Notes under the pieces: generated by a model | Told to the model about the DNA's origin: nothing | Seen by the model: the letters and a program-made list of their open reading frames with translations, nothing else | Databases searched by the model: none | Shown: piece after piece, positions 25,365-34,542 of the stretch | Position numbering within the stretch: the stretch's first letter is position 1 | Layout: every line of letters begins with the position of its first letter | Made by a program: the position numbers and the translations under genes | Origin: Bacteroidia bacterium | Lineage (GTDB): Bacteria; Bacteroidota; Bacteroidia; J057 | Reading direction: 5' to 3' | DNA: 64,000 nucleotides | Assembly (NCBI GenBank): GCA_030430205.1 | Contig: JAUIGE010000017.1 | Location: forward strand, 62,001 to 126,000

Positions 25365-28300
25365 ATGAAAAAATATAAGTTTTTAACCCCACTTATCCTG
25401 GCCCTTTTGCTCATGGCCTTCTGCCTCCTTCCCACTGAAATGAATGCACAAACGGTGCATGAATGGAAAGGCGGTGAAGAAATCATTCCGGTTGGTGCTG
25501 CACCTCCTGGCCCCATAGAATTTAAGAATAAGTCCAAAACAGACTTTTATGACTTCACCATCGTCATTGAAAGCCAGAATGGGTTGCCATTGCCCTTTAG
25601 CATTGATACCGTAACCATTGATGGCAAAACCTACAATGAGACCCACAATACCGGTTCATTTGTCAGAATTGAGGCAGATACCAATGGGCATGGAGCCTAT
25701 GAGAGTGGCGAACGAATTCCCAAAAATAACAGCACCACACGGACCATCCGGGTTACGCTCACCTCACATCCTACGGTTCCTTACAATATCCGCATTCAGC
25801 CGACCAGCAACACGGCCAGCGCCGTTATGGTCTCAGCTGATGGTAATTTCGGGCCTTGCGGCAGCTATCTCACAACTTTTTCGCCCGAAGGTGTTTTAGC
25901 CAATACCTATGAAGGGATGATGTTTAATGATGTGAATACGACTGCCATAGAGCTCAATGAGCTTTTCCTCCAGCCCATGGGACCTCCCTTTTTCATTATG
26001 GATGCGGTATTGCTGGATGGCAATGGTCTGCCCGTTCCGGGCAGTATATTCAGCCCATCGGGCGGCGTGCTTAGCTTCCCTTTTCCGATCCTGCCCGGGC
26101 AGGAGTTTGGGGTGCAGATTTTCCCCAATCAGCTGATTCCCAATGCACCCATGATGGTGCAGGCTTGTCTGGGGCTTCCTCCTTTTCCGGAGCCGTTTTT
26201 TGAGATCAGTGCTGTCAACCAGATCGACCTCCACTTGCCCGGTGGCCAGGGCATCAATACCGCTGGCGAATTGCGCTTCAAATACGAAACACCTCTGACA
26301 AGTGCAGAAAGCTACCTGAACATCCTGTATCAACCCATCGCCTTTGGCGATACCAATATCTACTGGATTGGTCAAAATATCACGCTGGAGCATTTTTATG
26401 ATACCATGGAACTGAGTATGGGATTTGATATGCTGCCCGGGCAGGCCACATTACCCCCTACGGCGCCTTCCCTCTGCAACTTTGCCATTACGATTTCTGA
26501 TACCATCTACACAGATATATCACACTTTGGTCCCGTGTTTTTCAGCCCGTATATTTTTATCACAAGGGATATCCTTATCGGGCCCAATTTGCCCTTGCCT
26601 CCCATTCCCCCGATCACCTTTCCCGGTGGCATTATTCCCCCCTTACCTCCCCGGCATTGGGAAACGACAACTTCCAAAGGCGTGCTGATCGGTTGTAATA
26701 TGATCAATATTGACCTGGACTCCAGCTCGTACAGAAGTGGGGAGGGCGGCCCTTATGTGCCCAATGATTATGCGGGCGACTGGAATGCCTGTGGTCCGGT
26801 GGCTACCGCCAACAGTTTCAGCTGGCTGCGGAGCATCCATCCGGATATAGACGCAAAACTCGGTGCCGCATTTGGACAGGGAGATTCCGCTCAGCGGAAA
26901 ATGTTGGCTGAATTTAGCGAAATGATGGACCGTTTGGGCGAAGACCAGGTTTCCATCAGAGATTTTATTGAGGCAAAATTGGATTTTATTGACAAATACA
27001 AATTGCCCATGCGCGTCGCTTACCAATCCGTTTTTCTGGTTCAGGCAGGGGACTCTACCATTGATTCGCCCAATGATTGCTACGGCCATAAAGCCCGCAA
27101 CGAAAGCGTAAATCCTCCCAATCCTGCGCCTCATGGCCGTATTTCTCCGGATTGGGTATATGACAGGCTGGGTGAAAATTGTGATACAGAAATTCTGCTT
27201 CAGTGGATGAAAGTAGATGCCATGGGAAATATCACCTACACCAACGGCCACTACGTGACCCTGACGGGCATTCGCCAAAACAATGGCAACTGGCGTATCC
27301 GCTGGAAAGATGATACCGACCAGTCCGATGAAGGAGGTCTTCGTCATGGTATCTCAGATATGACAGTTGATAACCAGGGGATTGTATGGATTCCAGGTTT
27401 GGATAATCCCGCTTTGGGCAGATGCTTTGTAGAAGATGTGATCGTGGAATGCTACGATTCTACAGTGACACACAACTCTACCAAAGGCCGTGCCTTTGAA
27501 GATAGCAATGGAAGCGGCACGCAGGATCCCGGCGAAGGTGGCGTAGAAGGAGTGACAGTTAAATTGATGGATTCCAATACGGGTCTGGAGGTCGGCGAAA
27601 CGAAGACCGATAAGGATGGAAACTACCTTTTCCCAGACCTGCCTCCCGGCGACTACCATGTAGCTTTTTCCGATTTGCCTCCAGGCTATGACTACAGCGC
27701 AAAAGATGTAGGCGCAGATGACGAAATAGACAGTGATGTGAATATTTTGGGCGTAAGTGATCAATTCACCCTCAATGGTAGCCCCCAGGGCCACCTGGAC
27801 GCAGGATTAGTGCCTAACCGCATCGTCAGGATAGCTCCCAAAGTGATACTGCAAACCACCCTTGATCCTGCTACGCAGGAGATGATCCCACTGCTCGACA
27901 ACCAGGGCTTCCTGCCTGAGACAGAGCCTTTTACAGCGATGGGCATGTCATTGATGGCATATCGTTACGATAGCCTGGAGCGCTATTACTTCACGGTGAA
28001 ACCGATAGATTGGATCGTGATCGAGTTGCGGGATGCAAATGATTCGACGCTTATCCTGGGCGCATTGCCAGCGGTGATATTGCCGGACGGAACGATCGTA
28101 GGCGCCAATGGCCAGCCCCTGACCTTCTTTGGCATTCCTCATGGCAACTTCTTTGTAGTGATCCGCCCCCGAAATGGTCTTGCGCTGATGACAAACTTTG
28201 CCATCTACCTGGACAATGATCCCACCCAGATAGACTTTACAAGTCCCAGCCTGCCCGTCTACGGCACGGATTCCCGTACCCCAGTCGGCGGAAAGATGGC

Positions 28301-28481
28301 CATCACCGCAGGTGATGTCAACTTTGACGGCGTCGTCAACGCCGCCGACCGCAGTGGCACCTGGAACAACCGCAATGCGGTGGGTTATCTGCCCTGGGAC
28401 ATCAATTTTGATGGCGTAGTGAACGCTGCGGACCGCAGCGGGACCTGGAACAACAGGAATAAGCAGCAGGAACTGCCTTGA
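25365..28481 (+). CDS. Secreted papain-like protease with SdrD B and dockerin-like repeats
   Basis: 1038 aa. A signal peptide (1-27) precedes a large beta-rich region (about 30-460). The segment about 460-670 reads as a C39/papain-like cysteine protease: Cys476 in NACGPVATANS, His629 in NGHYVTLTG, and Asp649 in RIRWKDDTD are in the right order and context. Residues about 706-810 form an SdrD B-type domain (GRAFEDSNGSGTQDPGEGG). Two dockerin-like calcium loops end the chain (DVNFDGVVNAAD near 984 and DINFDGVVNAAD near 1012, each followed by RSGTWNNRN). There is no T9SS sorting domain, so surface attachment may go through the dockerin. It lies 55 bp after the cohesin-like gene. Confidence 0.8.
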   Translation: MKKYKFLTPLILALLLMAFCLLPTEMNAQTVHEWKGGEEIIPVGAAPPGPIEFKNKSKTDFYDFTIVIESQNGLPLPFSIDTVTIDGKTYNETHNTGSFVRIEADTNGHGAYESGERIPKNNSTTRTIRVTLTSHPTVPYNIRIQPTSNTASAVMVSADGNFGPCGSYLTTFSPEGVLANTYEGMMFNDVNTTAIELNELFLQPMGPPFFIMDAVLLDGNGLPVPGSIFSPSGGVLSFPFPILPGQEFGVQIFPNQLIPNAPMMVQACLGLPPFPEPFFEISAVNQIDLHLPGGQGINTAGELRFKYETPLTSAESYLNILYQPIAFGDTNIYWIGQNITLEHFYDTMELSMGFDMLPGQATLPPTAPSLCNFAITISDTIYTDISHFGPVFFSPYIFITRDILIGPNLPLPPIPPITFPGGIIPPLPPRHWETTTSKGVLIGCNMINIDLDSSSYRSGEGGPYVPNDYAGDWNACGPVATANSFSWLRSIHPDIDAKLGAAFGQGDSAQRKMLAEFSEMMDRLGEDQVSIRDFIEAKLDFIDKYKLPMRVAYQSVFLVQAGDSTIDSPNDCYGHKARNESVNPPNPAPHGRISPDWVYDRLGENCDTEILLQWMKVDAMGNITYTNGHYVTLTGIRQNNGNWRIRWKDDTDQSDEGGLRHGISDMTVDNQGIVWIPGLDNPALGRCFVEDVIVECYDSTVTHNSTKGRAFEDSNGSGTQDPGEGGVEGVTVKLMDSNTGLEVGETKTDKDGNYLFPDLPPGDYHVAFSDLPPGYDYSAKDVGADDEIDSDVNILGVSDQFTLNGSPQGHLDAGLVPNRIVRIAPKVILQTTLDPATQEMIPLLDNQGFLPETEPFTAMGMSLMAYRYDSLERYYFTVKPIDWIVIELRDANDSTLILGALPAVILPDGTIVGANGQPLTFFGIPHGNFFVVIRPRNGLALMTNFAIYLDNDPTQIDFTSPSLPVYGTDSRTPVGGKMAITAGDVNFDGVVNAADRSGTWNNRNAVGYLPWDINFDGVVNAADRSGTWNNRNKQQELP

Positions 28482-28483
28482 TG

Positions 28484-28655
28484 GTTTTGAGTTTCGGGTT
28501 TCGAGTTTGGGGTTTCGAGTATCTCAGCACCCGAAACCCGAAACCCGAAACCCGAAACCCGGAACCCGAAACCCGAAACCCGAAACCCGAAACCCGGAAC
28601 CCGAAACCCGAAACCCGAAACCCGAAACGGGTTTTGTTTACCTTTTTTCCAAAAA
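28484..28655. repeat. Largest ACCCGAA heptad array with inverted left arm
   Basis: The left arm (28484..28519) has five GTTTCGG-type units. The right arm (28529..28626) has 14 ACCCGAA units, with the fifth and tenth both ACCCGGA, a higher-order period of five. It ends in ACGGGTTTTGTTTACCTTTT, identical to the end of the array at 24093. The last unit plus ACGGG folds into a small CCCG/CGGG hairpin before T-runs, so it may terminate the upstream transcript. Confidence 0.92.
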
Positions 28656-28692
28656 GTCAGAGAAGGATGAAAGCAATTAAAAAAATCATCCC

Positions 28693-30369
28693 ATGCGTAC
28701 TTTCATCCTTTTCCTTCTCCTCTCTGCCAGCTCTGTTTCCCTGATTTTGGGGCAAAATGAAAATACTACTCCTAAACTGAATTACCATGGAAGCTTTGGC
28801 TTGCATGGTGATTTTTATAAAATGGAAGACGCGCCCGCAGGCTCGAACCTCGCCCGCCGCCCGGCCCAACTCATGCGCCTGCGCTATAGCTCCCGCCTGC
28901 AGTATGGCAGATGGGCCCTGCCCATAGACTTCATGCTCTCGACCGATGGTCGCAGCCTGGAGACCACTTTTCCTCAGGGCGAAGCCCTGAAGGACTATCT
29001 GCGGGATCCGCTGAACCGCCTCAGCCTGACGCCCCGCGTCGGTAACTTTGAAGCGCTGCTGGGCAGCCAGCAGCCACGCCTCTCCCGCCTGACGGCGGGC
29101 GATCTGCAGCTATTTGGCGCCGGCTTCCGCTGGCAGCCTGGCAAGTGGGTCTTTCAGGCCTTTCATGGCCTGGGACAGCGCGCCTTTGAGGCGGACAGCA
29201 GCCGCGGCATCGCGGCATCCTATGCCCGCAACTACAGCCTGATTCAGATCGGCTACGGCCTGGAAGAAAAATCTCACATTCGCCTGAATGTCGTGCGTGG
29301 AAAAGATGATGTCACTTCTCTGGAAAATCCTGAGCATTTGTTGCCGGCAGAAGGTCTGACGACTTCCTTGAGCTATCGCATGAATTTTGGCAAAGGCTTG
29401 TATTTCAGGGGAGAAGGCGCTGCCTCTCTTTTTACCAGAAATCTTTTATACAAGGGAAAATTTGAAGTGGAAGAAGTTCCGCTGATGACTGTGAACCTGA
29501 GCAGCCGCATGGATGGGGCAGCAGAAGCAGCTTTCGGAAGAAAAGGAAAAAACTGGGGCCTGGAGCTCAATAGCCTGTATGTCGGTGGCGGCTTTGAAGC
29601 CATGGGTTATCCTTTTTTGCAAAAAGACCGCCTGGATATGCAAGTGAAAGGAAATGCGAATTTGTTTGACAACAAACTGAATATCAATGGTTCCATCGGT
29701 CAGAGACAAAATAATGTCTCCGGTACCCAGTCGGCAGACAGCCGCCAGCTGATTGGCTCATTTCAGCTGCAGGCAGCTATCAGCAAGCAACTCAACCTCA
29801 GCGCCAGCTATGCCAATTTCGGTTTCCGAAATAGCCAGGTGGAGGACAGCCTGAAGCTGGAATTTATTTCCAACAGCCTGTCTGTGAATCCTTCCTGGCA
29901 GCGCCAGGGGGAGCGGCTGGGCCATTTCCTGAGCCTGGCTTTCCAGGCTGATCAGTTCCGGGATCTCAATCTCGTCAATGGCGAGATGCGGGACAATGAC
30001 AGCCGCGCTTATAGCGCGATGTACCGCCTGAGCCTGAAAACGCTTGTTTTCGATCTGTCGGGCAGCATGGTTAACAACCAACTTCCTACAGGCGCATTGA
30101 ATATTCGCAGAATACAAATAGGTGCAAGCTACAGCCTGAGGCAGCAGAAAGTGAAGCTGGGAACCAGTCTGACAGCATCTCTCAATACCTATGGCGAAAA
30201 TACACCAGACAAGCTTTTCGCCTATCGCTTGTATGCAAAAGTGAAAGTATCTCAAAAATGCAGTTTGCAAACGGACTTTCGCTTCAGAAACTACCACTAT
30301 GGCTCCCGCAAGTCCAACACTTCCTTTCAGGAAAGTTTGATAAGAAGCTCACTTATTTATAATTTTTAG
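28693..30369 (+). CDS. Outer-membrane beta-barrel protein
   Basis: 558 aa with a signal peptide (about 1-20, ending SLILGQ), then a chain of amphipathic strands with many aromatic girdle residues and polar turns (for example RLNVVRGKDDVTSLENP and KVSQKCSLQTDFRFRNYHYG). It ends SSLIYNF, an outer-membrane barrel C-terminal signal. About 22-26 strands would fit the length. No plug or carboxypeptidase-like domain is seen, so it is not a SusC type. It lies between the dockerin-like protein and the TANFOR protein on the same strand, only 14 bp before the latter, and could be the outer-membrane anchor or exporter for this locus (inference). Confidence 0.75.
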   Translation: MRTFILFLLLSASSVSLILGQNENTTPKLNYHGSFGLHGDFYKMEDAPAGSNLARRPAQLMRLRYSSRLQYGRWALPIDFMLSTDGRSLETTFPQGEALKDYLRDPLNRLSLTPRVGNFEALLGSQQPRLSRLTAGDLQLFGAGFRWQPGKWVFQAFHGLGQRAFEADSSRGIAASYARNYSLIQIGYGLEEKSHIRLNVVRGKDDVTSLENPEHLLPAEGLTTSLSYRMNFGKGLYFRGEGAASLFTRNLLYKGKFEVEEVPLMTVNLSSRMDGAAEAAFGRKGKNWGLELNSLYVGGGFEAMGYPFLQKDRLDMQVKGNANLFDNKLNINGSIGQRQNNVSGTQSADSRQLIGSFQLQAAISKQLNLSASYANFGFRNSQVEDSLKLEFISNSLSVNPSWQRQGERLGHFLSLAFQADQFRDLNLVNGEMRDNDSRAYSAMYRLSLKTLVFDLSGSMVNNQLPTGALNIRRIQIGASYSLRQQKVKLGTSLTASLNTYGENTPDKLFAYRLYAKVKVSQKCSLQTDFRFRNYHYGSRKSNTSFQESLIRSSLIYNF

Positions 30370-30383
30370 AAAACACATCAACC

Positions 30384-33300
30384 ATGAAAAAACTACAGTT
30401 AACCGCCGTATTGATGCTACTGGGCATCATTTCTCTCACAGCTCAGAGCCTGAGCCTCCGCCTCAACAGCAAGCCAAGTCCCTATCTTTCAGATTGGGAG
30501 GGCCATCAGGAAACTGTTCAATTGGTTATCAATCACAGTGGAAATGAGATAGAAGCGAAAATCAAAGCGCAGCTTTTTCGGAACGGGACGCTGGTAGCAG
30601 CTTCAGATCTGGCAGCCATGCCTGTGATGACTATAGAGCCAGGTGTGATGATCCTGGGACCGGAGGACCTGGTCCCTTTCAATTATGTGACTTACTACGG
30701 CAATGTCCGCGAGCAGGCCATCCGTACAGGTCGCCTTCCCGCAGGGGAATACCAGCTTTGCCTGAGCCTGGTGGAGCCTTTTAGCCTGGGAGCCATCACC
30801 CAACCGATGTGCCAGCCTTTCTTTATCCCGGATTATCAGCCGCCCGCCTGCCTTTTTCCCTTGAATCAAACGGAACTTTCTACTACCTCCCTTGCCGCTA
30901 CTACTCTCCGCTGGACGCCGGTGATGCCTTTGCCCAGCGACCATGATGTCCTCTATGAGGTGCAGGTATATGAAGTATTGCCGGGGCAATATCCTCAGCA
31001 GGCCATTCGCAGCAATCGCCCGATCGTGGCATTGACGGTAGAAAATCAGACTTTTTTGCCCTGGCCAACAGATTATGAATTGCCAGATTCCGGCAAGTAT
31101 GTATGGACCGTTAAGGCCATGGATTTGGTGGCGGAGCCCGTGGGATTTAGTGTGCAGTCGGCAGGGGGCAGTGGGCAGTTTGCAGTGGGAAGTAGTCAAT
31201 TGAGGTTTGGGCCCTGTCGCTTCAATGACATCGTCTTGTTGTTTGATTGTGAAACTTGCCAGTTGCTAAAAGGCGAATGCGGGGAAAGCATGGTGCCTGA
31301 GTCAAAATATGAGGAAGAGCCAGAAAGCGGTATTTCTGTCAGTTGGGGGGAAACCCCCACGGAAGTGCAGCAAGGTGCCTGGGTACAAGCTCAGGTAGAA
31401 ACCTCTGCCGATCCCCTGGTATTGGATTTTAGCTTTCGCTCTCTCGCTACTGGCAAAGCAAAAAAAATAGCATATACCTCTCAAGATTTTAGGTGGAATA
31501 CAACAGGCCTGGAGCCCGGTATGTATGAATTGCAGGCGAGGGTAGCCAATGGGCATAATGCTTCTAATATCAGCAGCTTTTACCTAAATATTTCGCCTGC
31601 CGCCAATACCGGAAACATTGCCTATTCAATGGATATAAGCGGCATGTCGGATCAGGAAGTTCGGGAAGAGTTGGGTCGGGTGCGTGACCGCATCAACCGC
31701 CTGCCCGGGCAGATATCGCGGGAAGAAAATGCCGCTGACAACTATTCCCGGGCTGTAGACCGATTGGAGGATGAGCAAATCAGAGATCGCCGTCGTCGCG
31801 ATGAACTCGCTGGAAGCGCCTGGCGCAATGGCAGAGTGTACCAGAAACTGTACGAAATTGACCAAAGGTTCAACCAGGTGCCTGTCGCCATTTACCCCAA
31901 AGTAGACGAACTGATCAAGCGCCTGGATTCGCTGAAGAATTTGGGTGTGGCGCCCAAGCCTGATCTGGCCGCATTGCGGGCAGCAGTGGCTGCTGCTCAG
32001 GCAAATCTCAAGGCTTGCCAGGATGCAAGAGATGCCGCCGAGCGGGCCCTCAACAATTTGAAAACGAGCAAATCTGACAAGCATGATGAACTCATGCAGA
32101 CAGCTACGGAGGTAACCGACATCATGAAAAATCATGGATGGTCTGCCGGTGTGCATCCGCACGACGACGGCAGGGTGGGTTTTGGTGGCGTCGGAGATGC
32201 AAATAACACCCTCCAACCGGGTCATTCTGATTACAATGCCTACAATGACGGCTTCAACAGAGGACGCCAGTTGAACCGGGAAATCAAAAGACTCAATCGC
32301 CAGATCGCTGCGGCTCAGGCTGCTTTTGATGCGATGGATGATTGCAAGGATGAAGAAGAAGCATTGGAAAAAGCGCAGCAGGCGCTGGCCAATGGCAATA
32401 TGAGCCAGGCTGCTCAAAACCAGCTGGACGATCTTTGCAAGCAAATCAAAGAATTGATCAAGCCCCTGAAAACATTTTGCGAGCAAAATCCGGGTGCATG
32501 CTCAGATTTACTGAAGGAAAAAGTGGAAAAAATGTTGGGTGATGACTGCCCCAAGCCAGAAGAATGGCGCATGCTGAAGTTGCATTTTCGCCAGCTGGTG
32601 CAGGAAAAAGAGCGGATTGAAAATCAGGCAAAAGCGCGAGCCGAAAGCGAAAACAGCCAAAGAGAAAGACTGGATGAGGAAATTGACCGCCGTCAGTCGG
32701 AGATAGATCGCCTGCGCGAGCAGGAGCGCCTGGCGCGTGAGCGCGCAGATGAAGCCCGTCGCCAATTGGCGCAGGATAACGCGGCCAAAGGGCCGCTGGA
32801 AGCAGAGGCCGAGGCGCGCCGACAATCAGCGGCCACCCGCAACATCAGACCCGCACAGCCTTATGCTGATCCGTTGGATCTGAGTGGCAGAGAATTAAAA
32901 GCACGCGCCTGGAGCGCTCTGCATGAGCTTTCAGGCCGGGTTGCCTGGGCAAGTGAAGGATCAGATTGCAGTTGCAAGATGATCGCGCTGCGCGCCGCCA
33001 AGCAGGTGAATAATACACCGGGAGAGATTATAGGATCCATCGGCATCGGCGTTATTTTCGCGCCCTTACAGGCCTTGCCGCTAGGCAAAGGGGGCGGTTT
33101 GGGGCTTGCTTTGCTGAAAGATTTTGCCACTTCCCTCTTTGGAGGAGGCGACTTTTCCGAAGATGCCTTCAACACCCTGATGGGATTTGCCGGAGGAGAA
33201 ATATTTGAACGCCTGATCAGGGATGATTTCCTCGCAGGAAAAGTCAATGAACTGGCGCTGGGCGCAGTCAATGAAGCCATGGGAGCCATGGCAGACGATC

Positions 33301-33527
33301 TTGAAAAGATGGGCTGGGAAGGCGAAACGACCGTTCGATGCAGCACGCCCCGCACTTTCGAAAAGAAAGTGAAAGTCACCGTCAATGGCTTATTCAATAA
33401 GCGCACGGGCTGGACAGTCCTCGTCATCAAGACCGATGACCCCAATTGCCCCAGCTACATGGTCAAATACAGGCTGGATGAAAGAGGAATCCTGATTTCG
33501 AATAGCATCCAGGCAAAAGCTATGTAA
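30384..33527 (+). CDS. TANFOR-domain secreted protein with long coiled coil
   Basis: 1047 aa. A signal peptide (1-20) leads to a TANFOR-type region (about 24-250: FNYVTYYGNVREQAIRTG, LPAGEYQLCLSLVEPF, YEVQVYEVLPGQYPQQAIRS). A low-complexity stretch at about 257-272 (AGGSGQFAVGSSQ) is encoded by degenerate heptad repeats. An Ig-like segment (about 310-405) and long charged coiled coils (about 420-560 and 640-840) follow. A Gly/Ala-rich C-terminal domain contains a paired-Cys stretch (DCSCK, about 853). TANFOR proteins occur only in Bacteroidota, often near gliding or T9SS genes, and their function is unknown. It is the last gene of the four-gene locus. Confidence 0.75.
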   Translation: MKKLQLTAVLMLLGIISLTAQSLSLRLNSKPSPYLSDWEGHQETVQLVINHSGNEIEAKIKAQLFRNGTLVAASDLAAMPVMTIEPGVMILGPEDLVPFNYVTYYGNVREQAIRTGRLPAGEYQLCLSLVEPFSLGAITQPMCQPFFIPDYQPPACLFPLNQTELSTTSLAATTLRWTPVMPLPSDHDVLYEVQVYEVLPGQYPQQAIRSNRPIVALTVENQTFLPWPTDYELPDSGKYVWTVKAMDLVAEPVGFSVQSAGGSGQFAVGSSQLRFGPCRFNDIVLLFDCETCQLLKGECGESMVPESKYEEEPESGISVSWGETPTEVQQGAWVQAQVETSADPLVLDFSFRSLATGKAKKIAYTSQDFRWNTTGLEPGMYELQARVANGHNASNISSFYLNISPAANTGNIAYSMDISGMSDQEVREELGRVRDRINRLPGQISREENAADNYSRAVDRLEDEQIRDRRRRDELAGSAWRNGRVYQKLYEIDQRFNQVPVAIYPKVDELIKRLDSLKNLGVAPKPDLAALRAAVAAAQANLKACQDARDAAERALNNLKTSKSDKHDELMQTATEVTDIMKNHGWSAGVHPHDDGRVGFGGVGDANNTLQPGHSDYNAYNDGFNRGRQLNREIKRLNRQIAAAQAAFDAMDDCKDEEEALEKAQQALANGNMSQAAQNQLDDLCKQIKELIKPLKTFCEQNPGACSDLLKEKVEKMLGDDCPKPEEWRMLKLHFRQLVQEKERIENQAKARAESENSQRERLDEEIDRRQSEIDRLREQERLARERADEARRQLAQDNAAKGPLEAEAEARRQSAATRNIRPAQPYADPLDLSGRELKARAWSALHELSGRVAWASEGSDCSCKMIALRAAKQVNNTPGEIIGSIGIGVIFAPLQALPLGKGGGLGLALLKDFATSLFGGGDFSEDAFNTLMGFAGGEIFERLIRDDFLAGKVNELALGAVNEAMGAMADDLEKMGWEGETTVRCSTPRTFEKKVKVTVNGLFNKRTGWTVLVIKTDDPNCPSYMVKYRLDERGILISNSIQAKAM
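31153..31201 (+). repeat. Degenerate GGCAGTG heptads inside the TANFOR gene
   Basis: Seven consecutive 7-bp units (TGCAGTC, GGCAGGG, GGCAGTG, GGCAGTT, TGCAGTG, GGAAGTA, GTCAATT) interrupt an otherwise conserved domain border and encode a Gly/Ser/Gln-rich loop. The units match the intergenic repeat at 40914..41008. Confidence 0.6.
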
Positions 33528-33530
33528 TCG

Positions 33531-33564
33531 AAACCCGAAACCCGAAACCCAAAACCCGAAACCC
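33531..33564. repeat. Short ACCCGAA array between convergent genes
   Basis: Four to five heptads (ACCCGAA with one ACCCAAA) fill the gap between the stop of the TANFOR gene (33527) and the stop of the lipid kinase gene (33565). There is a single arm only. Confidence 0.85.
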
Positions 33565-34476
33565 TCAAAGAGAAGCTATCTTCTTCACCGTCAGGGTGTT
33601 AGGTAAAAGCAGATTCAACGAATGTTCTTTTATATGAATGTCGATGAGGGACGGTGCGTCGAAAGGCTCACCGTCCATTTGTGCTTTTCCGGGTAAAGCT
33701 CTTTCGATACGGATGTTTTTTCCCTGGTAAAAATCAATGTGCTTGGATTTTGTCACATGGCCCCGAAATAATTTGCTGATAAGGTCGGGCGCTTTGATCA
33801 GGGGAAAAGGCTTAATGACTACTATATCCAGCAAACCGTCTGTTATACTAGCCAGAGGTGCAGCTTTTGCCTCATAGCCATATTGAGTTCCGATGGCTAC
33901 TTCTACTCCCAAAACATTTTCCAGGAGCAACTTTTCTCCATCAATTGTCAGCTGATAGGTTTCGGGTTTGTAGGACAGTATGCTCCTTGCGGAGCTTTTG
34001 AGATAGGGCCCCAGGCCCCTTTTTTTTGTATGTGCATAGGCGTGGGCCACCTCGGCTCCCAGTCCTACCCCTGCAATATTGAGAAATGCTTTCTCATTGA
34101 AGGAAGCGGTATCTACCGCAATGGCTTTGGCATCTACGGTCTGGCGGACCGCCAGGGATGTTTTGATGGAGAAACCGATGTTTCTCGCATAGCCATTGCC
34201 CGAGCCTGTAGGGATCACGCCAAAGTTCACATCCTTTTGGATAAGCTTTGCGCCTACGGCGTTGACGGTGCCGTCGCCTCCGGCGGCGTAGATGTTTTGC
34301 ACACCTGCCTCGATGGCTTCATCGAGGATGTGATCTAATTGACTGAAGTCAATTTCTTTTACCCAAACCTGTCCGCGCTCTTCAGCATAGGTACTATTTA
34401 CCCTTTCCAGTATTTCTGTAGCTCGTTTTTTTCTGCCTGAAAGGGGATTGGTAAGGAAAAGCGTATGCGGAATCAT
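33565..34476 (-). CDS. Diacylglycerol kinase-like lipid kinase (YegS/DagK family)
   Basis: 303 aa. The ATP-binding core AAGGDGTVNAVG (about 64-75) and PTGSGNGYARN (about 91-101) are the conserved glycine-rich motifs, followed by the beta-sandwich domain with ITDGLLDIVVIKPF and KAQMDGEPF near the C-terminus. It would phosphorylate diacylglycerol or a similar lipid at the inner membrane to recycle it. The product specificity within the family cannot be told. It starts just downstream of the ompA terminator, so it needs its own promoter. Confidence 0.92.
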   Translation of the reverse strand: MIPHTLFLTNPLSGRKKRATEILERVNSTYAEERGQVWVKEIDFSQLDHILDEAIEAGVQNIYAAGGDGTVNAVGAKLIQKDVNFGVIPTGSGNGYARNIGFSIKTSLAVRQTVDAKAIAVDTASFNEKAFLNIAGVGLGAEVAHAYAHTKKRGLGPYLKSSARSILSYKPETYQLTIDGEKLLLENVLGVEVAIGTQYGYEAKAAPLASITDGLLDIVVIKPFPLIKAPDLISKLFRGHVTKSKHIDFYQGKNIRIERALPGKAQMDGEPFDAPSLIDIHIKEHSLNLLLPNTLTVKKIASL

Positions 34477-34484
34477 GGGGGCGA

Positions 34485-34520
34485 AAATAAAAACTGCCTG
34501 CTTCTTGAGAAAGCAGGCAG
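34485..34520 (-). terminator. Intrinsic terminator of the OmpA-family gene
   Basis: On the minus strand a stem CTGCCTGCTT/AAGCAGGCAG with a small loop is followed by TTTTTATTTT. It lies 22 bp after the stop at 34543. Confidence 0.88.
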
Positions 34521-34542
34521 CATATAAAAATGTTTTCTTTTA

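Noticed and set aside
28529-28626. CRISPR array
   Set aside because: The repeats are contiguous 7-bp units without unique spacers, and no cas gene is present despite the TPR-CHAT protein elsewhere.
28478-28744. 88-codon plus-strand frame with NPKPETR-type repeats
   Set aside because: It is a translation of the heptad array and overlaps the start of the barrel gene; period 7 keeps all frames open without selection.
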